Shown here piece by piece: positions 1-9,317 of a stretch of DNA of 64,000 bases. The stretch comes from Sphingomonadaceae bacterium. GTDB taxonomy: Bacteria > Pseudomonadota > Alphaproteobacteria > Sphingomonadales > Sphingomonadaceae. The notes under the pieces were generated by a model. It was not told the origin of the DNA, did no database searches, and worked only from the letters and a program-made list of their open reading frames with translations. A program made the translations under genes and the position numbers. The stretch spans positions 21,636 to 85,635 of the forward strand of contig JAKFUU010000050.1 in NCBI GenBank assembly GCA_021732525.1. The letters are read 5' to 3'. Numbering within the stretch: position 1 is the stretch's first letter; each line of letters begins with the position of its first letter.

Positions 1-2
1 AT

Positions 3-623
3 TTTGAGCATATTTGCGGGCCCGCGCAGTCTCAATTTGGGCCGGGGTTAACCACGATTGTTGGTCCGGGGACGGGTATGGGGGTGGCGCATCTGCTGCG
101 CACGGCCCATGGCTATCATGTGACTGAAACGGAGGGCGGGCATATTGATTTTGCGCCGCATGACAATGTTGAAGACCGGTTGCTGGAATATCTGCGCCAT
201 ATCCACCGGCGGGTGTCGGTGGAGCGCATTGTGTCGGGACCGGGCCTGCAAGCAATTTACCGCATATTCGCCGAAATGGAGGGGCAGGCGGCACGGCAGT
301 TGGATGACAAAGCGCTTTGGGGGCTGGCGCTATCGGGCGAAGACAGCATCGCGGCGGCGGCGTTTGACCGATTTTGCCTGTGCCTCGGATCGTTCGCGGG
401 CGATATTGCGCTGGCGCAAGGGGCATCGTCGGTGGTGATCGCGGGCGGATTGGGCAGCCGGATCGCCCAGCGTTTGCCCTCATCGGGTTTCCGCGAGCGG
501 TTCCATGCCAAAGGCCGATTTGAAAGCCTGATGCAGCAGATCCCGGTGATGCAATTGACCCATGAACAACCCGGCCTATTCGGCGCCGCAGGTGCCTTCA
601 TTACGCAACATGGCCGCGGCTGA
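3..623 (+). CDS. glk: Glucokinase, C-terminal part (cut by window start)
   Basis: The frame is open from the window edge and ends at TGA 621-623, so the N-terminus lies outside. Glucokinase phosphorylates glucose to glucose-6-phosphate in the cytoplasm. What is visible is the glucokinase-family GPGTGMG nucleotide-binding turn followed by VAHL, then the HIDFAPHD and ERIVSGPGL segments, and later the second glycine-rich VIAGGLGSRI. These match the bacterial Glk family (PF02685) rather than ROK kinases. An internal ATG at 78 is not the true start because the conserved GLTTIVGPG lies upstream of it. A palindromic repeat follows 23 bp downstream. Confidence 0.88.
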   Translation, partial: FEHICGPAQSQFGPGLTTIVGPGTGMGVAHLLRTAHGYHVTETEGGHIDFAPHDNVEDRLLEYLRHIHRRVSVERIVSGPGLQAIYRIFAEMEGQAARQLDDKALWGLALSGEDSIAAAAFDRFCLCLGSFAGDIALAQGASSVVIAGGLGSRIAQRLPSSGFRERFHAKGRFESLMQQIPVMQLTHEQPGLFGAAGAFITQHGRG

Positions 624-646
624 ATCTTTGGATTAAGACGCAGAGT

Positions 647-881
647 TAGAGCGTTTTGCGATAGATCTGTATCAATCCTCCCCGGAAGCGGGGAGGTGGC
701 GGCGAAGCCGACGGAGGGGGCCCGGCTCCCCGGAACGGGGAGGTGGCGGCGAAGCCGGCGGAGGGGGCCCGGCTCCCCGCTTGCATTGCCCTTTACGCAG
801 CCTAGGACCCTTCCGCCCTGCGGGCACCTCCCCGCTTCCGGGGAGGATTTGAGCGATCCACAGTTAACGCAAAATGCTCTA
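647..881. repeat. Palindromic repeat element with GGGGAGG hairpins, ends TAGAGC/GCTCTA
   Basis: A 235-bp element begins TAGAGCGTTTTGCGATAG and ends GCAAAATGCTCTA. Inside are repeated units built on CTCCCCGG-CCGGGGAG hairpins with GGTGGCGGCGAAGCC cores; the unit is partly duplicated. A second, inverted copy lies at 23792-23941. The last three bases (879-881) form the TAG stop codon of mrcA on the minus strand. It fills the gap between the convergent glk and mrcA genes, which otherwise holds nothing recognisable. Confidence 0.85.
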
Positions 882-2966
882 AAATCCTTCGGGTAGGAGA
901 TTTTCCGGGCTGGCATTTTCATCTGGTTTGGGACGCGGCCGACCTGGGGCCGCGCTACCCCGGTCGCGCCCGCTTGTCTGCCGGCCCAGGATGTTATCGA
1001 CCCGCTCATCCTGTTCGGGGCCGGGTCTAAGTGGGCCCTCAATCGCTTGATCCTCGGCGGGGCTTCCTTCGATCGGCAGGCCATTTTCGTCGAATAATAT
1101 CGATTCTTCGCCTTCAAGAAATGTATCTTCCTCTTCGTCAAGCCTTTCGGGGAAGACAACGTCGGTTTGAAATTGTTCCACCGGGCGGCGCGCCACGGCC
1201 ACCTTCATAAAGGCCGCAAAGGCGCTGGCCGGCGCGCGGCCGCCTTCCAAATCGCCAACCGCCCTTGCATCGTCGCGGCCCATCCAAACACCGGTCGTCA
1301 GCCCGCTGGAAAAGCCCACAAAATAACCGTCTTTATTGCTGGAGGTGGTGCCGGTTTTGCCCGCGGTGGGCCGCCCGATCTGCGCGCGCCGGCCGCTGCC
1401 CGTGGCGACCGCGGTTTGCATCAAATCGATCATCGCGCCCGCCACATAAGGTTCGACCAGCTGGGCCGAGCCAGGCCTTTTAGCCCGGTAAATCACTTCG
1501 CCGTCGATCGTTGTAACCTTGGAAATGCCGTAGGGGGTTACACTGCGGCCATTGGCTCCGATTTGTGCATAGGCACGGGTCATGTCGATCAACCGTGTTT
1601 CCGATGTTCCAAGGACCATCGACGGATTGCTATTGATCGGCGTGGTCACGCCAAACCGCCGTGCCATGTTGGCAATAGCGCCGGTGCCAAGTTCGTTGCC
1701 AATCATCGCGGCGATGGTATTTTTGGAATAGGCAAAGGCCGTGCGGACGCTAATTTCGCCCGAATAATTGTCACCGCTATTTTTGGGTTCCCAGCCGTCA
1801 ATATTAACCGGTTCGTCAATGACCTTGTCTTCGGGTTGAAACCCAGCCTCCAAAGCGGCAAGATATACGAAAATTTTCCAGGCCGAACCCGGTTGACGCA
1901 GCGCGGTGACCGCGCGGTTATAATTGCTGCTCACATAATCGGTGCCACCAACCATCGCGCGCACCGCGCCGTCGCGGTCGATCGCCACCAAAGCGCCCTG
2001 CGATCCTCGCGGTGTGTTTGCCCGAATGGCCGCGGTGGCGCTGCGCTGCATATTCAGATCGATCGTCGTCCAAACATCGATGGCATCTTCATTTCCTGAG
2101 ATTAGCGTGCCTAGCTGCGGCAATGCCCAATCGGTAAAATAACGCACGCTATCTTGCGCTTTTTGCGTGGTTAACTTGACCTCGGCGGGCTTTACATTGG
2201 CGGCTTGCTGCGCGCTAATCATGCCTGCATCCTGCATAACCGAAACGACAACATTGGCCCGGCCCAGCGCCGCCTTTGCGTCTGCTGTGGGGGAATAGTT
2301 GGACGGTGCTTTCACCAGCCCGGCGATAATCGCGGCTTCACCCAGCGAAATTTCTTCTGCGCCATGCCCGAAAAACAGCCGTGATGCCGAATCCACACCA
2401 TAGGCGCCGCCGCCAAAATAAACCTTGTTCAGATAAAGTTCGAGTATCTGATCCTTGCTGAATTTGGTCTCGATTGCCATGGCGAGAATAATTTCGCGGA
2501 TCTTGCGGCCAAATTCTTTGTTATTGTTCAAATAGATATTGCGCGTCAGCTGCTGGGTGATGGTTGAACCGCCCTGGCTGAAGCGGCCATCGCGAAGGCG
2601 CACCCAAAATGACCGTGCGATGCCAATTGGATCAATGCCGGGATGATAGCGAAACCGGCGATCCTCCACCGCAACCATTGCGTCTTTCATTTCGCTGGGC
2701 AATTGATTGAGGGGGATCCAGCGGCCAAAGCTGGGGCCAATCGATTGGATCACCGTGCCATCGGCGGCGCGAACGCGGATCATCTGTCCATTGGGAGACG
2801 ATTTTAGCTCCTCAAAACTGTCAATCTCGCCGCGCGCGACCCAGACAAAGATGCCAAGGACCATGGTCCCCAGCAAGGAAAACAGGGTGCCGGTTTTGAC
2901 CAAGCGCCAGAACCACAGTTTGAGACGCGCGCTTTTGGACGAATAAGGCTTGCTCTTCTGTGCCAT
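879..2966 (-). CDS. mrcA: Penicillin-binding protein 1A (bifunctional transglycosylase/transpeptidase)
   Basis: Polymerises lipid II and cross-links peptidoglycan at the outer face of the inner membrane. The 695 residues show an N-terminal membrane anchor (about 24-45), a GT51 glycosyltransferase domain with catalytic E101 in EDRRFRYHPGID and the QGGSTITQQ motif (131-139), and a transpeptidase domain with the active serine S361 in SAWK, SKN at 414-416 and KTGT at 537-540. The C-terminal tail after about 610 is acidic then proline-rich and of low complexity. All catalytic motifs are intact. The TAG stop coincides with the end of the neighbouring repeat element. Confidence 0.95.
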   Translation of the reverse strand: MAQKSKPYSSKSARLKLWFWRLVKTGTLFSLLGTMVLGIFVWVARGEIDSFEELKSSPNGQMIRVRAADGTVIQSIGPSFGRWIPLNQLPSEMKDAMVAVEDRRFRYHPGIDPIGIARSFWVRLRDGRFSQGGSTITQQLTRNIYLNNNKEFGRKIREIILAMAIETKFSKDQILELYLNKVYFGGGAYGVDSASRLFFGHGAEEISLGEAAIIAGLVKAPSNYSPTADAKAALGRANVVVSVMQDAGMISAQQAANVKPAEVKLTTQKAQDSVRYFTDWALPQLGTLISGNEDAIDVWTTIDLNMQRSATAAIRANTPRGSQGALVAIDRDGAVRAMVGGTDYVSSNYNRAVTALRQPGSAWKIFVYLAALEAGFQPEDKVIDEPVNIDGWEPKNSGDNYSGEISVRTAFAYSKNTIAAMIGNELGTGAIANMARRFGVTTPINSNPSMVLGTSETRLIDMTRAYAQIGANGRSVTPYGISKVTTIDGEVIYRAKRPGSAQLVEPYVAGAMIDLMQTAVATGSGRRAQIGRPTAGKTGTTSSNKDGYFVGFSSGLTTGVWMGRDDARAVGDLEGGRAPASAFAAFMKVAVARRPVEQFQTDVVFPERLDEEEDTFLEGEESILFDENGLPIEGSPAEDQAIEGPLRPGPEQDERVDNILGRQTSGRDRGSAAPGRPRPKPDENASPENLLPEGF

Positions 2967-3042
2967 GTAATGCGCCTGTTACTGCGAATGGCCGGACTCA
3001 ACAAGCAGATTTAGAGGGCCAAGTCTGGAAGGGCCGCGCGCG

Positions 3043-3438
3043 TTATTCGGGTTCAAATTCCAGCGATGCGCTGTTGATGCAATAACGCAGCCCGCCGGCT
3101 TGGCGCGGTCCATCGGGGAACACATGGCCCAAATGGCCGTCGCACGCGGCGCAGCGCACCTCGGTTCGGACCATGCCGTGGGATCGATCCACATTCTCCT
3201 TCACCGCCGCCGCTTCGGCAGGCGCAGTGAAGCTGGGCCAGCCGCAACCGCTGTCGAATTTCGCATCGGATGCAAATAATTCGATACCGCAACCAGCACA
3301 AAAAAATCGGCCTGCGCGTTTTTCATCGGTTAATTTGCCGGTAAAGGCCCGTTCGGTGCCCGCTTCGCGCAGCACATGATATTGCATTGGGTCAAGCTGT
3401 GCCCGCCATTCGGCGTCGGTTTTTTCGATTTTGTCCAT
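3043..3438 (-). CDS. msrB: Peptide-methionine (R)-S-oxide reductase
   Basis: Reduces the R-epimer of methionine sulfoxide in oxidised proteins. The 131-residue product is the usual MsrB length. Zinc ligands are C47/C50 and C96/C99, the conserved GCGWPSF lies at 64-70, and the catalytic cysteine is C120 in RYCINSAS. The ATG at 3438 is chosen because family homology starts there; an in-frame ATG 120 bp further upstream (3558) would add a non-homologous leader and overlap the divergent DUF4402 gene. The protein has no signal peptide and is probably cytoplasmic. Confidence 0.95.
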   Translation of the reverse strand: MDKIEKTDAEWRAQLDPMQYHVLREAGTERAFTGKLTDEKRAGRFFCAGCGIELFASDAKFDSGCGWPSFTAPAEAAAVKENVDRSHGMVRTEVRCAACDGHLGHVFPDGPRQAGGLRYCINSASLEFEPE

Positions 3439-3535
3439 GAGTCTATAAATGGCTGTCCTGAATATATTCGTCAAGTGATACAGCGGCCTTGCAACCTTAT
3501 TAAACAGTTTTTTACCATGGCTGGTATAGATATGG

Positions 3536-4075
3536 GTGATGATGGCCGCACGCTCCATAGCAATTGCTGCTTTTTTGGCACTGACGGGGTTGTGGGCGAT
3601 GTCCGCCGCTTATGGCCGGGATTGCCTGACCTGTGCGGAGGCGCGAAGCGATCTTGGCCTTGCCCAGCGGCCCGAAATCCCTTTGAAAATCGATGTTACG
3701 GCGCAACTGAATTTCAGCCGGATCGCGCTGGCCAATGGCCGCAAAGATGGGCAGGCGAAAATCAACCCACAAAGCGGCGCGATCGAATTGCAGGAAGGGT
3801 TGATTGATCTGGGCGGCTATTCGGTCGCGGGAACCGCGATTATTCGCGGCGAACCGGGAAGGCAAATCCGCGTTGACATGCCTGCGTCGATCCGCTTGCG
3901 ATCGGCGGCGGGCGGCAATATTGAATTGACCGCATTGCGCACCAATCTTGGCGCTGCGCCGCGTTTGGACGCTGGCGGCACGCTGACTTTTTCTTTCGGC
4001 GGTGCGTTAACGGTCAAGGGAGATTTGTCGGGCAAATTTCGCGGCCGCATCCCCATCACCGTTCAGTATGAATGA
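3536..4075 (+). CDS. Secreted DUF4402 domain protein
   Basis: A 179-residue protein with a signal peptide (hydrophobic [13 protein letters not shown], cleavage near AAYG-RD) and a beta-rich body with repeated glycine and small residues typical of DUF4402. This family is common in sphingomonads and resembles surface or fimbria-like subunits; the function is unknown. Start codons GTG 3536, ATG 3539 and ATG 3542 are consecutive and cannot be separated by eye. It ends 8 bp before the convergent holA gene and is divergent from msrB. Confidence 0.75.
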   Translation: MMMAARSIAIAAFLALTGLWAMSAAYGRDCLTCAEARSDLGLAQRPEIPLKIDVTAQLNFSRIALANGRKDGQAKINPQSGAIELQEGLIDLGGYSVAGTAIIRGEPGRQIRVDMPASIRLRSAAGGNIELTALRTNLGAAPRLDAGGTLTFSFGGALTVKGDLSGKFRGRIPITVQYE

Positions 4076-4083
4076 ACCGCCGG

Positions 4084-5130
4084 TTACCCGGCCCTGGCCG
4101 CCGCGCGCGCTATTTTGGTCAGCTCTTCCTCTAAAATTACCATACCCGTTTCGGTTTTTGCGGACATAACCCGTTGTTCAATATCCAAAAGATGCCCGTT
4201 CAGGCCGGCAAGCCGGGCCGAGGGCCAGCGGCTGAGCTGCCCGCTGACATCTTCTTTTTCCTTGAAGAATATGGACGGCGTGGCGCGAACCAAGGCTCCT
4301 GGCGAGGTGCCTGCATCGACCTTAGACCGCAGCGTGATTAACATCGCCACGCGGCGCTGCATCGCGCGGATAATCCGCACCGCACCCACACCCAATTGCC
4401 GGTTTACCGCCAATTCCGCGCCCAAGGGCCGAAGCCTGCCGCCCAGCACTTGATTGACCAGCGCCGCGACATTTTCCTCGCCGGTTTCCGCCGCCAGCTG
4501 TTCAAAGGCCGCCGGATCGACCGTGACGGGATTATCCGGTGTCGCATCATGATATAGCGCCAGCTTTTCAACCTCCATTGCGGCCAGCCGCCGGTCCTGC
4601 CCGGTATATAGCGCGATCCGCATCGCCAAGGCCCGGTCGAGCCGCAGACCTTGTGCGGCGGCCATATCCGAAATAGCCGACGCGGCTTCGCGGTCACCGG
4701 GCGGGTAGCAGATGAAAACCATCGCTTGCTTTGATGTTTCGGCAAGCCTGCGCAACTTGCTGGTTTTTTTCAAATCGCCGGCCGCCGCGATCACCGGATT
4801 TTCGGCCTTTTCGGCGGTCAGCAGATTTTCAATTGCGGGCAAAGCGTCATCGCGCTGGATCGATAAGCGGATGAAGCGCTTGCCGCCAAATAAGGATAGC
4901 GATGCCGCTTCGTCGGCGAGCAAGGCGGGATCTTTGCGAATTTGATCGCTGCTCAAATCAATCCGCTCTGCCGTTTCGCCCAGCGCCGCCGCCGCGCGGG
5001 CGGCGATATCGGCCACCGCCGATTCGTCCGGGCCAAAGATTAAAAACAGGCGAATGTCGGCGCGGGTGGCCACGGCCTTGATAAAATCGCCTTCAGATGG
5101 CTTGCTGCTGCCCCCGCGGCCAAAGCTCAT
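4084..5130 (-). CDS. holA: DNA polymerase III subunit delta
   Basis: Delta subunit of the clamp loader, which opens the beta sliding clamp during replication. The 348 residues match HolA length and layout: an N-terminal AAA+-like fold with LFLIFGPDESAV near residues 28-39, then lid and collar domains (LYTGQDRRLAAMEVEKL). Delta subunits lack a true Walker A, and none is seen here. The first four bases of holA overlap the last four of lptE (ATGA, 5127-5130), so translation is probably coupled. The leuS-lptE-holA order is also that of E. coli. Confidence 0.9.
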   Translation of the reverse strand: MSFGRGGSSKPSEGDFIKAVATRADIRLFLIFGPDESAVADIAARAAAALGETAERIDLSSDQIRKDPALLADEAASLSLFGGKRFIRLSIQRDDALPAIENLLTAEKAENPVIAAAGDLKKTSKLRRLAETSKQAMVFICYPPGDREAASAISDMAAAQGLRLDRALAMRIALYTGQDRRLAAMEVEKLALYHDATPDNPVTVDPAAFEQLAAETGEENVAALVNQVLGGRLRPLGAELAVNRQLGVGAVRIIRAMQRRVAMLITLRSKVDAGTSPGALVRATPSIFFKEKEDVSGQLSRWPSARLAGLNGHLLDIEQRVMSAKTETGMVILEEELTKIARAAARAG

Positions 5131-5621
5131 TTTTGCTGAGAAGCATAGAGCGCCAGCCGTGCAGAAATTTGATCCGCAATCCGCTGCGACAAATTTTCCA
5201 ATGCCGAATTTTCACCGGCAATCGTCGCATATTCGCTGCTGACCACATCGATACCGGCGTCCGATCCGGCGGTGGCATCCAGCAAAATTTTACCCGTTTC
5301 CACATCGATCAATTGATAGCGCGCGCGCAAAGTCCGCCGTTCGCGCGTTACCGTATCATCGGCGCGCACGCCCAATCCTTCGATATTATCGTCAAGCTTG
5401 ACCGTAAGCCGGTATTTGGTATCCGCCTGACCACTCGCCGTCAGCCGGTCATTGAGCGCATTGCGCACCAGCCAACCCGATTTGCCCTCAATGGGATCGA
5501 CCGAAACCGATTGCAATGTGCCCGCCACCGCGCCGCTGGCACCGCCGGAATATACCGGCCGTAATCCGCAGGCGGAAAGCGCGGCGATTATCAGAAGGAG
5601 GGGGAAACCAATATATTTCAT
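5127..5621 (-). CDS. lptE: LPS-assembly lipoprotein LptE
   Basis: Outer-membrane lipoprotein that plugs the LptD translocon and places lipopolysaccharide in the outer leaflet. The 164 residues start with a lipoprotein signal (MKYIGFPLLLIIAALSAC, lipobox cysteine C18), then GLRPVYSGG, a typical LptE opening, and a conserved core ending in an RIADQI helix. The ATG at 5621 is preferred over a GTG at 5630. It overlaps holA by 4 bp. Together with lptF/lptG at 36.5-38.9 kb, the window holds three Lpt components in two loci. Confidence 0.85.
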   Translation of the reverse strand: MKYIGFPLLLIIAALSACGLRPVYSGGASGAVAGTLQSVSVDPIEGKSGWLVRNALNDRLTASGQADTKYRLTVKLDDNIEGLGVRADDTVTRERRTLRARYQLIDVETGKILLDATAGSDAGIDVVSSEYATIAGENSALENLSQRIADQISARLALYASQQK

Positions 5622-5644
5622 ATCACTCACTCACAGCGTCACCC

Positions 5645-5737
5645 TGAACTTGTTTCACCTTTGGTGGCTGACGTTCCAGGGTCCATTTGTCCTTAAAAAT
5701 CCGCCGTAGCTGCACGATGGATGCCGAAACAAGTTCA
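5645..5737. repeat. Inverted-repeat element between leuS and lptE
   Basis: Arms TGAACTTGTTTC (5645-5656) and GAAACAAGTTCA (5726-5737) are perfect inverted repeats around about 70 bp, flanked by GTCACCC and CATGACG. This is the form of short dispersed palindromes common in sphingomonad intergenic DNA. It would sit in the leader of lptE-holA if that pair is co-transcribed with leuS. Confidence 0.7.
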
Positions 5738-5771
5738 GCATGACGTTTGGGGGTTGAACAAGATTTGAAAA

Positions 5772-8606
5772 TCATATCACAATATTGACGAGACGGTTAG
5801 GAACGACAATCACTTTCTTTGCAGGCACGCCGTCCATAGCCGCTTGGATATTATTATTGGCGAGCGCCATCATTTCAACTTCTGCCGCAGCTGTATCTTT
5901 TGCAATGACAATCCGGTCACGAATTTTACCCTGTACTTGCAAAACAATCGTTACCTCATCCTCAACCAGCATCGCAGGATCAACATCGGGCCAGGCGGCA
6001 TTCGCGATCAAGCCGTTAAAGCCCAGGCGCGCCCAAGCCTCTTCGGCCAGATGCGGGACCATGGGCGCGGCAAGGCGGATGATCGTGCGGATCGCGTCGT
6101 CGCGCGCGGCGGAGGCGGGTGCCTTTTCAATCGCATTGGTCAGGTCGTAAATTTTGGCAACCGCCTTGTTGAAGGACAGCGCGTCGATATCCGCGCCGAC
6201 GCCGGCGATGGCCTGATGCATTTTGCGGTTCAGCGCCCTATCCATTCCTCCCCCATCCGGGGAGGTGGCAGCCGCTGTCTCGGCAGCGGATGACGGAGGG
6301 GAACCTGCCCCCCCTCCAGACTGTTCAGCCTGTACCCCTCCACCATCCTTTGGATGGTCCCCCTCCCCGTTCCGGGGAGGAATGGATTGGGTCAATCGCC
6401 ACAGCCGCTGGGTAAAGCGCCAGCATCCTTCAATGCCGCTTTCGGACCATTCCAGATCGCGTTCGGGCGGGCTGTCAGACAGCATGAACCAGCGCACCGC
6501 ATCCGCGCCATATTGATCGACAATATCATCGGGATCGACAACATTCTTTTTCGATTTGGACATTTTGACCACGCGGCCAACTTCAACGGGGCGGCCCGTC
6601 GCAATCTCAAAGACGCCGCCATCGCGTTTCTCAACTTCTTCGGGCGAAAGCCATTTCGAAACCGCTTCATTGCGATGTTCAAAATCGTCTTCATCATCCG
6701 TTGCCGTGGGTTCGTTAACCCCCATGCGCCGATAGGTCGTATGCGTCACCATGCCTTGGGTGAACAGCGATGCAAATGGCTCCTTCACATCGATCATGCC
6801 GATGTGGCTGAGCGCCCGCGTCCAGAAACGCGCATAAAGCAGATGCAGGATCGCATGCTCGACGCCGCCAATATATTGATCGACCGGCAGCCATTTTTCG
6901 GCGACCGCACGGTCAAAGGGCTTATGCGCCGGCTGCGACGCAAAGCGGATGAAATACCAGCTTGAATCGGCAAAAGTATCGAGCGTGTCGGTTTCGCGCC
7001 GCGCGGGCTTTCCGCAGGACGGACAGTCGACCTTGCCCCATGTCGGATGCCGGTCGAGCGGGTTGCCGGGAATGTCAAAGCTAACATCGTCGGGCAGCAC
7101 AACGGGCAATTGTTCGGCGGGAACGGGCACAACGCCGCACGAATTGCAATGGATCATCGGGATTGGCGTGCCCCAATAACGCTGGCGCGAAACGCCCCAA
7201 TCGCGCAGCCGATATTGCGTTTGGCCGCTGCCCCAACCTTCCTGAGCGGCCTTGGCGATGACCGCGGCTTTGGCTTCGTCGATACTCATGCCGTTTAAGA
7301 AATGCGAATTTACAATCGCGCCTGCACCCGTGAAAGCCACATCACCGTCAAAATCGCTATCGCGCAGATCACCGTCGGCAACCACGCGGATGACGGGCAG
7401 GTGATATTTGCGCGCAAAATCCAAATCGCGCTGATCATGCGCCGGGCAACCGAAAACCGCACCAGTGCCATAATCCATCAGCACGAAATTGGCGACATAA
7501 ACCGGCAAATGCCAATTTGGATCGAGCGGATGTTCGACCGACAGGCCGGTGTGAAAGCCTCTTTTTTCGGCGGTCTCAATCTCCGCGGCGGTCGTCCCGC
7601 CTTGCTTGCATTGGGCGATAAATTCTTGCAGCGCGGGCGCGTTTGCCGCCATTTGCTGCGCCACTGGATGATCGGCAGCAATCGCGAGAAAGCTTGCGCC
7701 AAACATGGTGTCGGGCCGCGTGGTGAACACGTCGATGCCAACCATGTCCCGCTCCTTCAGGGGAGTGGTTGGGGCGGGGTTTATCGGCGAAGGTTGCGCT
7801 TGACGGGCAGGCCCCACCCCCGGCCCCTCCCCTGAAGAGGAGGGGAGGTTCAACGCGCCGCCGACAAAAGGAAAGGTGCATGTTAGCCCTTGTGATTTGC
7901 CGATCCAGTTGCTTTGCATCAACCGCACTTTGTCGGGCCAGCTATCAAGGCCGCCCAATCCTTCGATCAATTCTTCGGCAAATGCGGTGATTTTCAGGAA
8001 CCATTGCGATAGCTTGCGGCGCTCAACCGGCGCGCCCGATCGCCAACCTTTGCCGTCGATGACCTGTTCGTTGGCGAGCACCGTCCTATCAACAGGATCC
8101 CAATTGACCTCGCTTTCCTTGCGGTAAACCAGGCCTGCCTCATATAGCTTTAGGAACAACGCCTGTTCATGGCCGTAATATTCGGGCTCGCATGTGGCCA
8201 GCTCACGGCTCCAATCGAGCGCAAAGCCAATGCGCTTGAGCTGTTTTTTCATATTGGCAATATTGTCGCGGGTCCAATCACCTGGATGCACACCCTTTTC
8301 CATCGCGGCATTTTCCGCCGGCATGCCAAATGCGTCCCATCCCATCGGATGCAGCACTTCGTGCCCCGTCATCCGTTTATAGCGCGCCAGCACGTCGCCC
8401 ATGGTATAATTGCGGACATGGCCAATATGGATGCGGCCCGATGGGTAAGGAAACATTTCCAATGCATAAAAGCGCGGTTTTTCGGACCCGTCATCGGCAA
8501 CAAATGTGCCTAGCCGGTCCCATGCTTCTTGCCACCTTGCATCGGCGACGCGGGGATTGAACCGCGCATCGTCAACATGCGGGTTAACGCGTTCGGCTTG
8601 GGACAT
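5772..8606 (-). CDS. leuS: Leucyl-tRNA synthetase with two low-complexity insertions
   Basis: Charges tRNA-Leu with leucine. The class I signature HIGH is at residues 60-63 and KMSKS at about 680. The editing domain (with [10 protein letters not shown]) and the anticodon-binding C-terminus are present. At 944 residues it is clearly longer than the usual 850-870. The excess is two glycine/proline/serine-rich inserts at about residues 255-285 and 741-789 that map exactly to palindromic DNA elements (7752-7842 and 6241-6386). Both keep frame, and the flanking conserved segments are intact, so the enzyme is probably functional. Confidence 0.95.
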   Translation of the reverse strand: MSQAERVNPHVDDARFNPRVADARWQEAWDRLGTFVADDGSEKPRFYALEMFPYPSGRIHIGHVRNYTMGDVLARYKRMTGHEVLHPMGWDAFGMPAENAAMEKGVHPGDWTRDNIANMKKQLKRIGFALDWSRELATCEPEYYGHEQALFLKLYEAGLVYRKESEVNWDPVDRTVLANEQVIDGKGWRSGAPVERRKLSQWFLKITAFAEELIEGLGGLDSWPDKVRLMQSNWIGKSQGLTCTFPFVGGALNLPSSSGEGPGVGPARQAQPSPINPAPTTPLKERDMVGIDVFTTRPDTMFGASFLAIAADHPVAQQMAANAPALQEFIAQCKQGGTTAAEIETAEKRGFHTGLSVEHPLDPNWHLPVYVANFVLMDYGTGAVFGCPAHDQRDLDFARKYHLPVIRVVADGDLRDSDFDGDVAFTGAGAIVNSHFLNGMSIDEAKAAVIAKAAQEGWGSGQTQYRLRDWGVSRQRYWGTPIPMIHCNSCGVVPVPAEQLPVVLPDDVSFDIPGNPLDRHPTWGKVDCPSCGKPARRETDTLDTFADSSWYFIRFASQPAHKPFDRAVAEKWLPVDQYIGGVEHAILHLLYARFWTRALSHIGMIDVKEPFASLFTQGMVTHTTYRRMGVNEPTATDDEDDFEHRNEAVSKWLSPEEVEKRDGGVFEIATGRPVEVGRVVKMSKSKKNVVDPDDIVDQYGADAVRWFMLSDSPPERDLEWSESGIEGCWRFTQRLWRLTQSIPPRNGEGDHPKDGGGVQAEQSGGGAGSPPSSAAETAAATSPDGGGMDRALNRKMHQAIAGVGADIDALSFNKAVAKIYDLTNAIEKAPASAARDDAIRTIIRLAAPMVPHLAEEAWARLGFNGLIANAAWPDVDPAMLVEDEVTIVLQVQGKIRDRIVIAKDTAAAEVEMMALANNNIQAAMDGVPAKKVIVVPNRLVNIVI
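6241..6386. repeat. Palindromic element inside leuS (C-terminal insert)
   Basis: Perfect terminal inverted repeats TCCATTCCTCCCC (6241-6253) and GGGGAGGAATGGA (6374-6386) bound GC-rich DNA with the same CTCCCC/GGGGAGG hairpins and GGTGGCAGCCGC core as the intergenic element at 647-881. It is translated in frame into a Gly/Ser/Pro/Ala-rich loop just before the LeuRS anticodon-binding domain. Confidence 0.85.
7752..7842. repeat. Palindromic element inside leuS (editing-domain insert)
   Basis: Inverted arms CTCCTTCAGGGGAG (7752-7765) and CTCCCCTGAAGAGGAG (7827-7842) flank GGCGGGGTTT/CCCCACCCCC DNA. The same type of element lies in metH at 18409-18507. It encodes a proline-rich insert ahead of the conserved [11 protein letters not shown] segment of the editing domain. 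Confidence 0.8.
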
Positions 8607-8612
8607 TGGAAA

Positions 8613-9044
8613 TTATCCGGCGATGGCACTGCGGCGCAAATCGCGCGCTTTAGTCAGGATGATTGCTTCCATTTTTTGTACGGTGGCCGCGCGCAGCGGG
8701 GCATCGACCCATTGGCCATTTTGCGCAACCTGCCGCGATCCCGCCACGCGCAAAGCATCGGCGCGCAGGTCCTGATCCAATATCGAAACCGTCAGCTTGA
8801 CGCGCTCGCCGGGTGCTGAGGGGTTTATATACCAGTCGGTTACAATGACACCGCCCGAACTATCCGCTTGCACCAAGGGCAGCGCCGACAACGCATCAAG
8901 CGAAGCGCGCCATAGATAGCTGTTCACGCCGATGGTATTGACCTTGCTTGCCGCTATTGTGCTTCTTACGCCATCTTTTTTGCCGCAGCCGGTCAGCAAC
9001 AAGGTGCCTGTTGCCAAAATAAGCGCGAAATATTTGCGGTTCAT
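8613..9044 (-). CDS. DUF3576 lipoprotein
   Basis: A 143-residue protein with a lipoprotein signal peptide (lipobox LLTGC, cysteine at about 20) followed by a DUF3576 body (VNSYLWRASLDALS, GGVIVTDWY, ERVKLTV, LRAATVQKMEAIILTKAR). The family is found beside leuS in alphaproteobacteria; its role is unknown, probably in the envelope. The start at 9044 has an AGGA box a few bases upstream; an in-frame frame continues to 9209 without homology. It ends 6 bp before leuS, so the genes are probably co-transcribed. Confidence 0.85.
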   Translation of the reverse strand: MNRKYFALILATGTLLLTGCGKKDGVRSTIAASKVNTIGVNSYLWRASLDALSALPLVQADSSGGVIVTDWYINPSAPGERVKLTVSILDQDLRADALRVAGSRQVAQNGQWVDAPLRAATVQKMEAIILTKARDLRRSAIAG

Positions 9045-9317
9045 AATCCGTCCTTGCATGTCATTTGGGATGTGTTGCCATGCTCTATATCGGCTTTGCT
9101 GGCAGGGGCAAGCTTTCGTGAAGCTGAACCTGTCGAGGATATAGAAAACCAACGCCACTTTCTGCGCAAATTGCGCGGTAGCTACCGGTGTATGTGGGCG
9201 ATATGCCACAAACTTTGAAAATCGAAGTTATTGTAGCGTAAAGTTCTTTTTTTCGAACCAATTAGACGATAGACAGTGATTCTCTAAATTCGCCGGGCAA
9301 ATGATGAAACGCAAATA

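Noticed and set aside
257..1159. A 300-codon minus-strand frame over the glk end and repeats
   Set aside because: It runs through a palindromic repeat, glk and mrcA in the wrong frame without domains.
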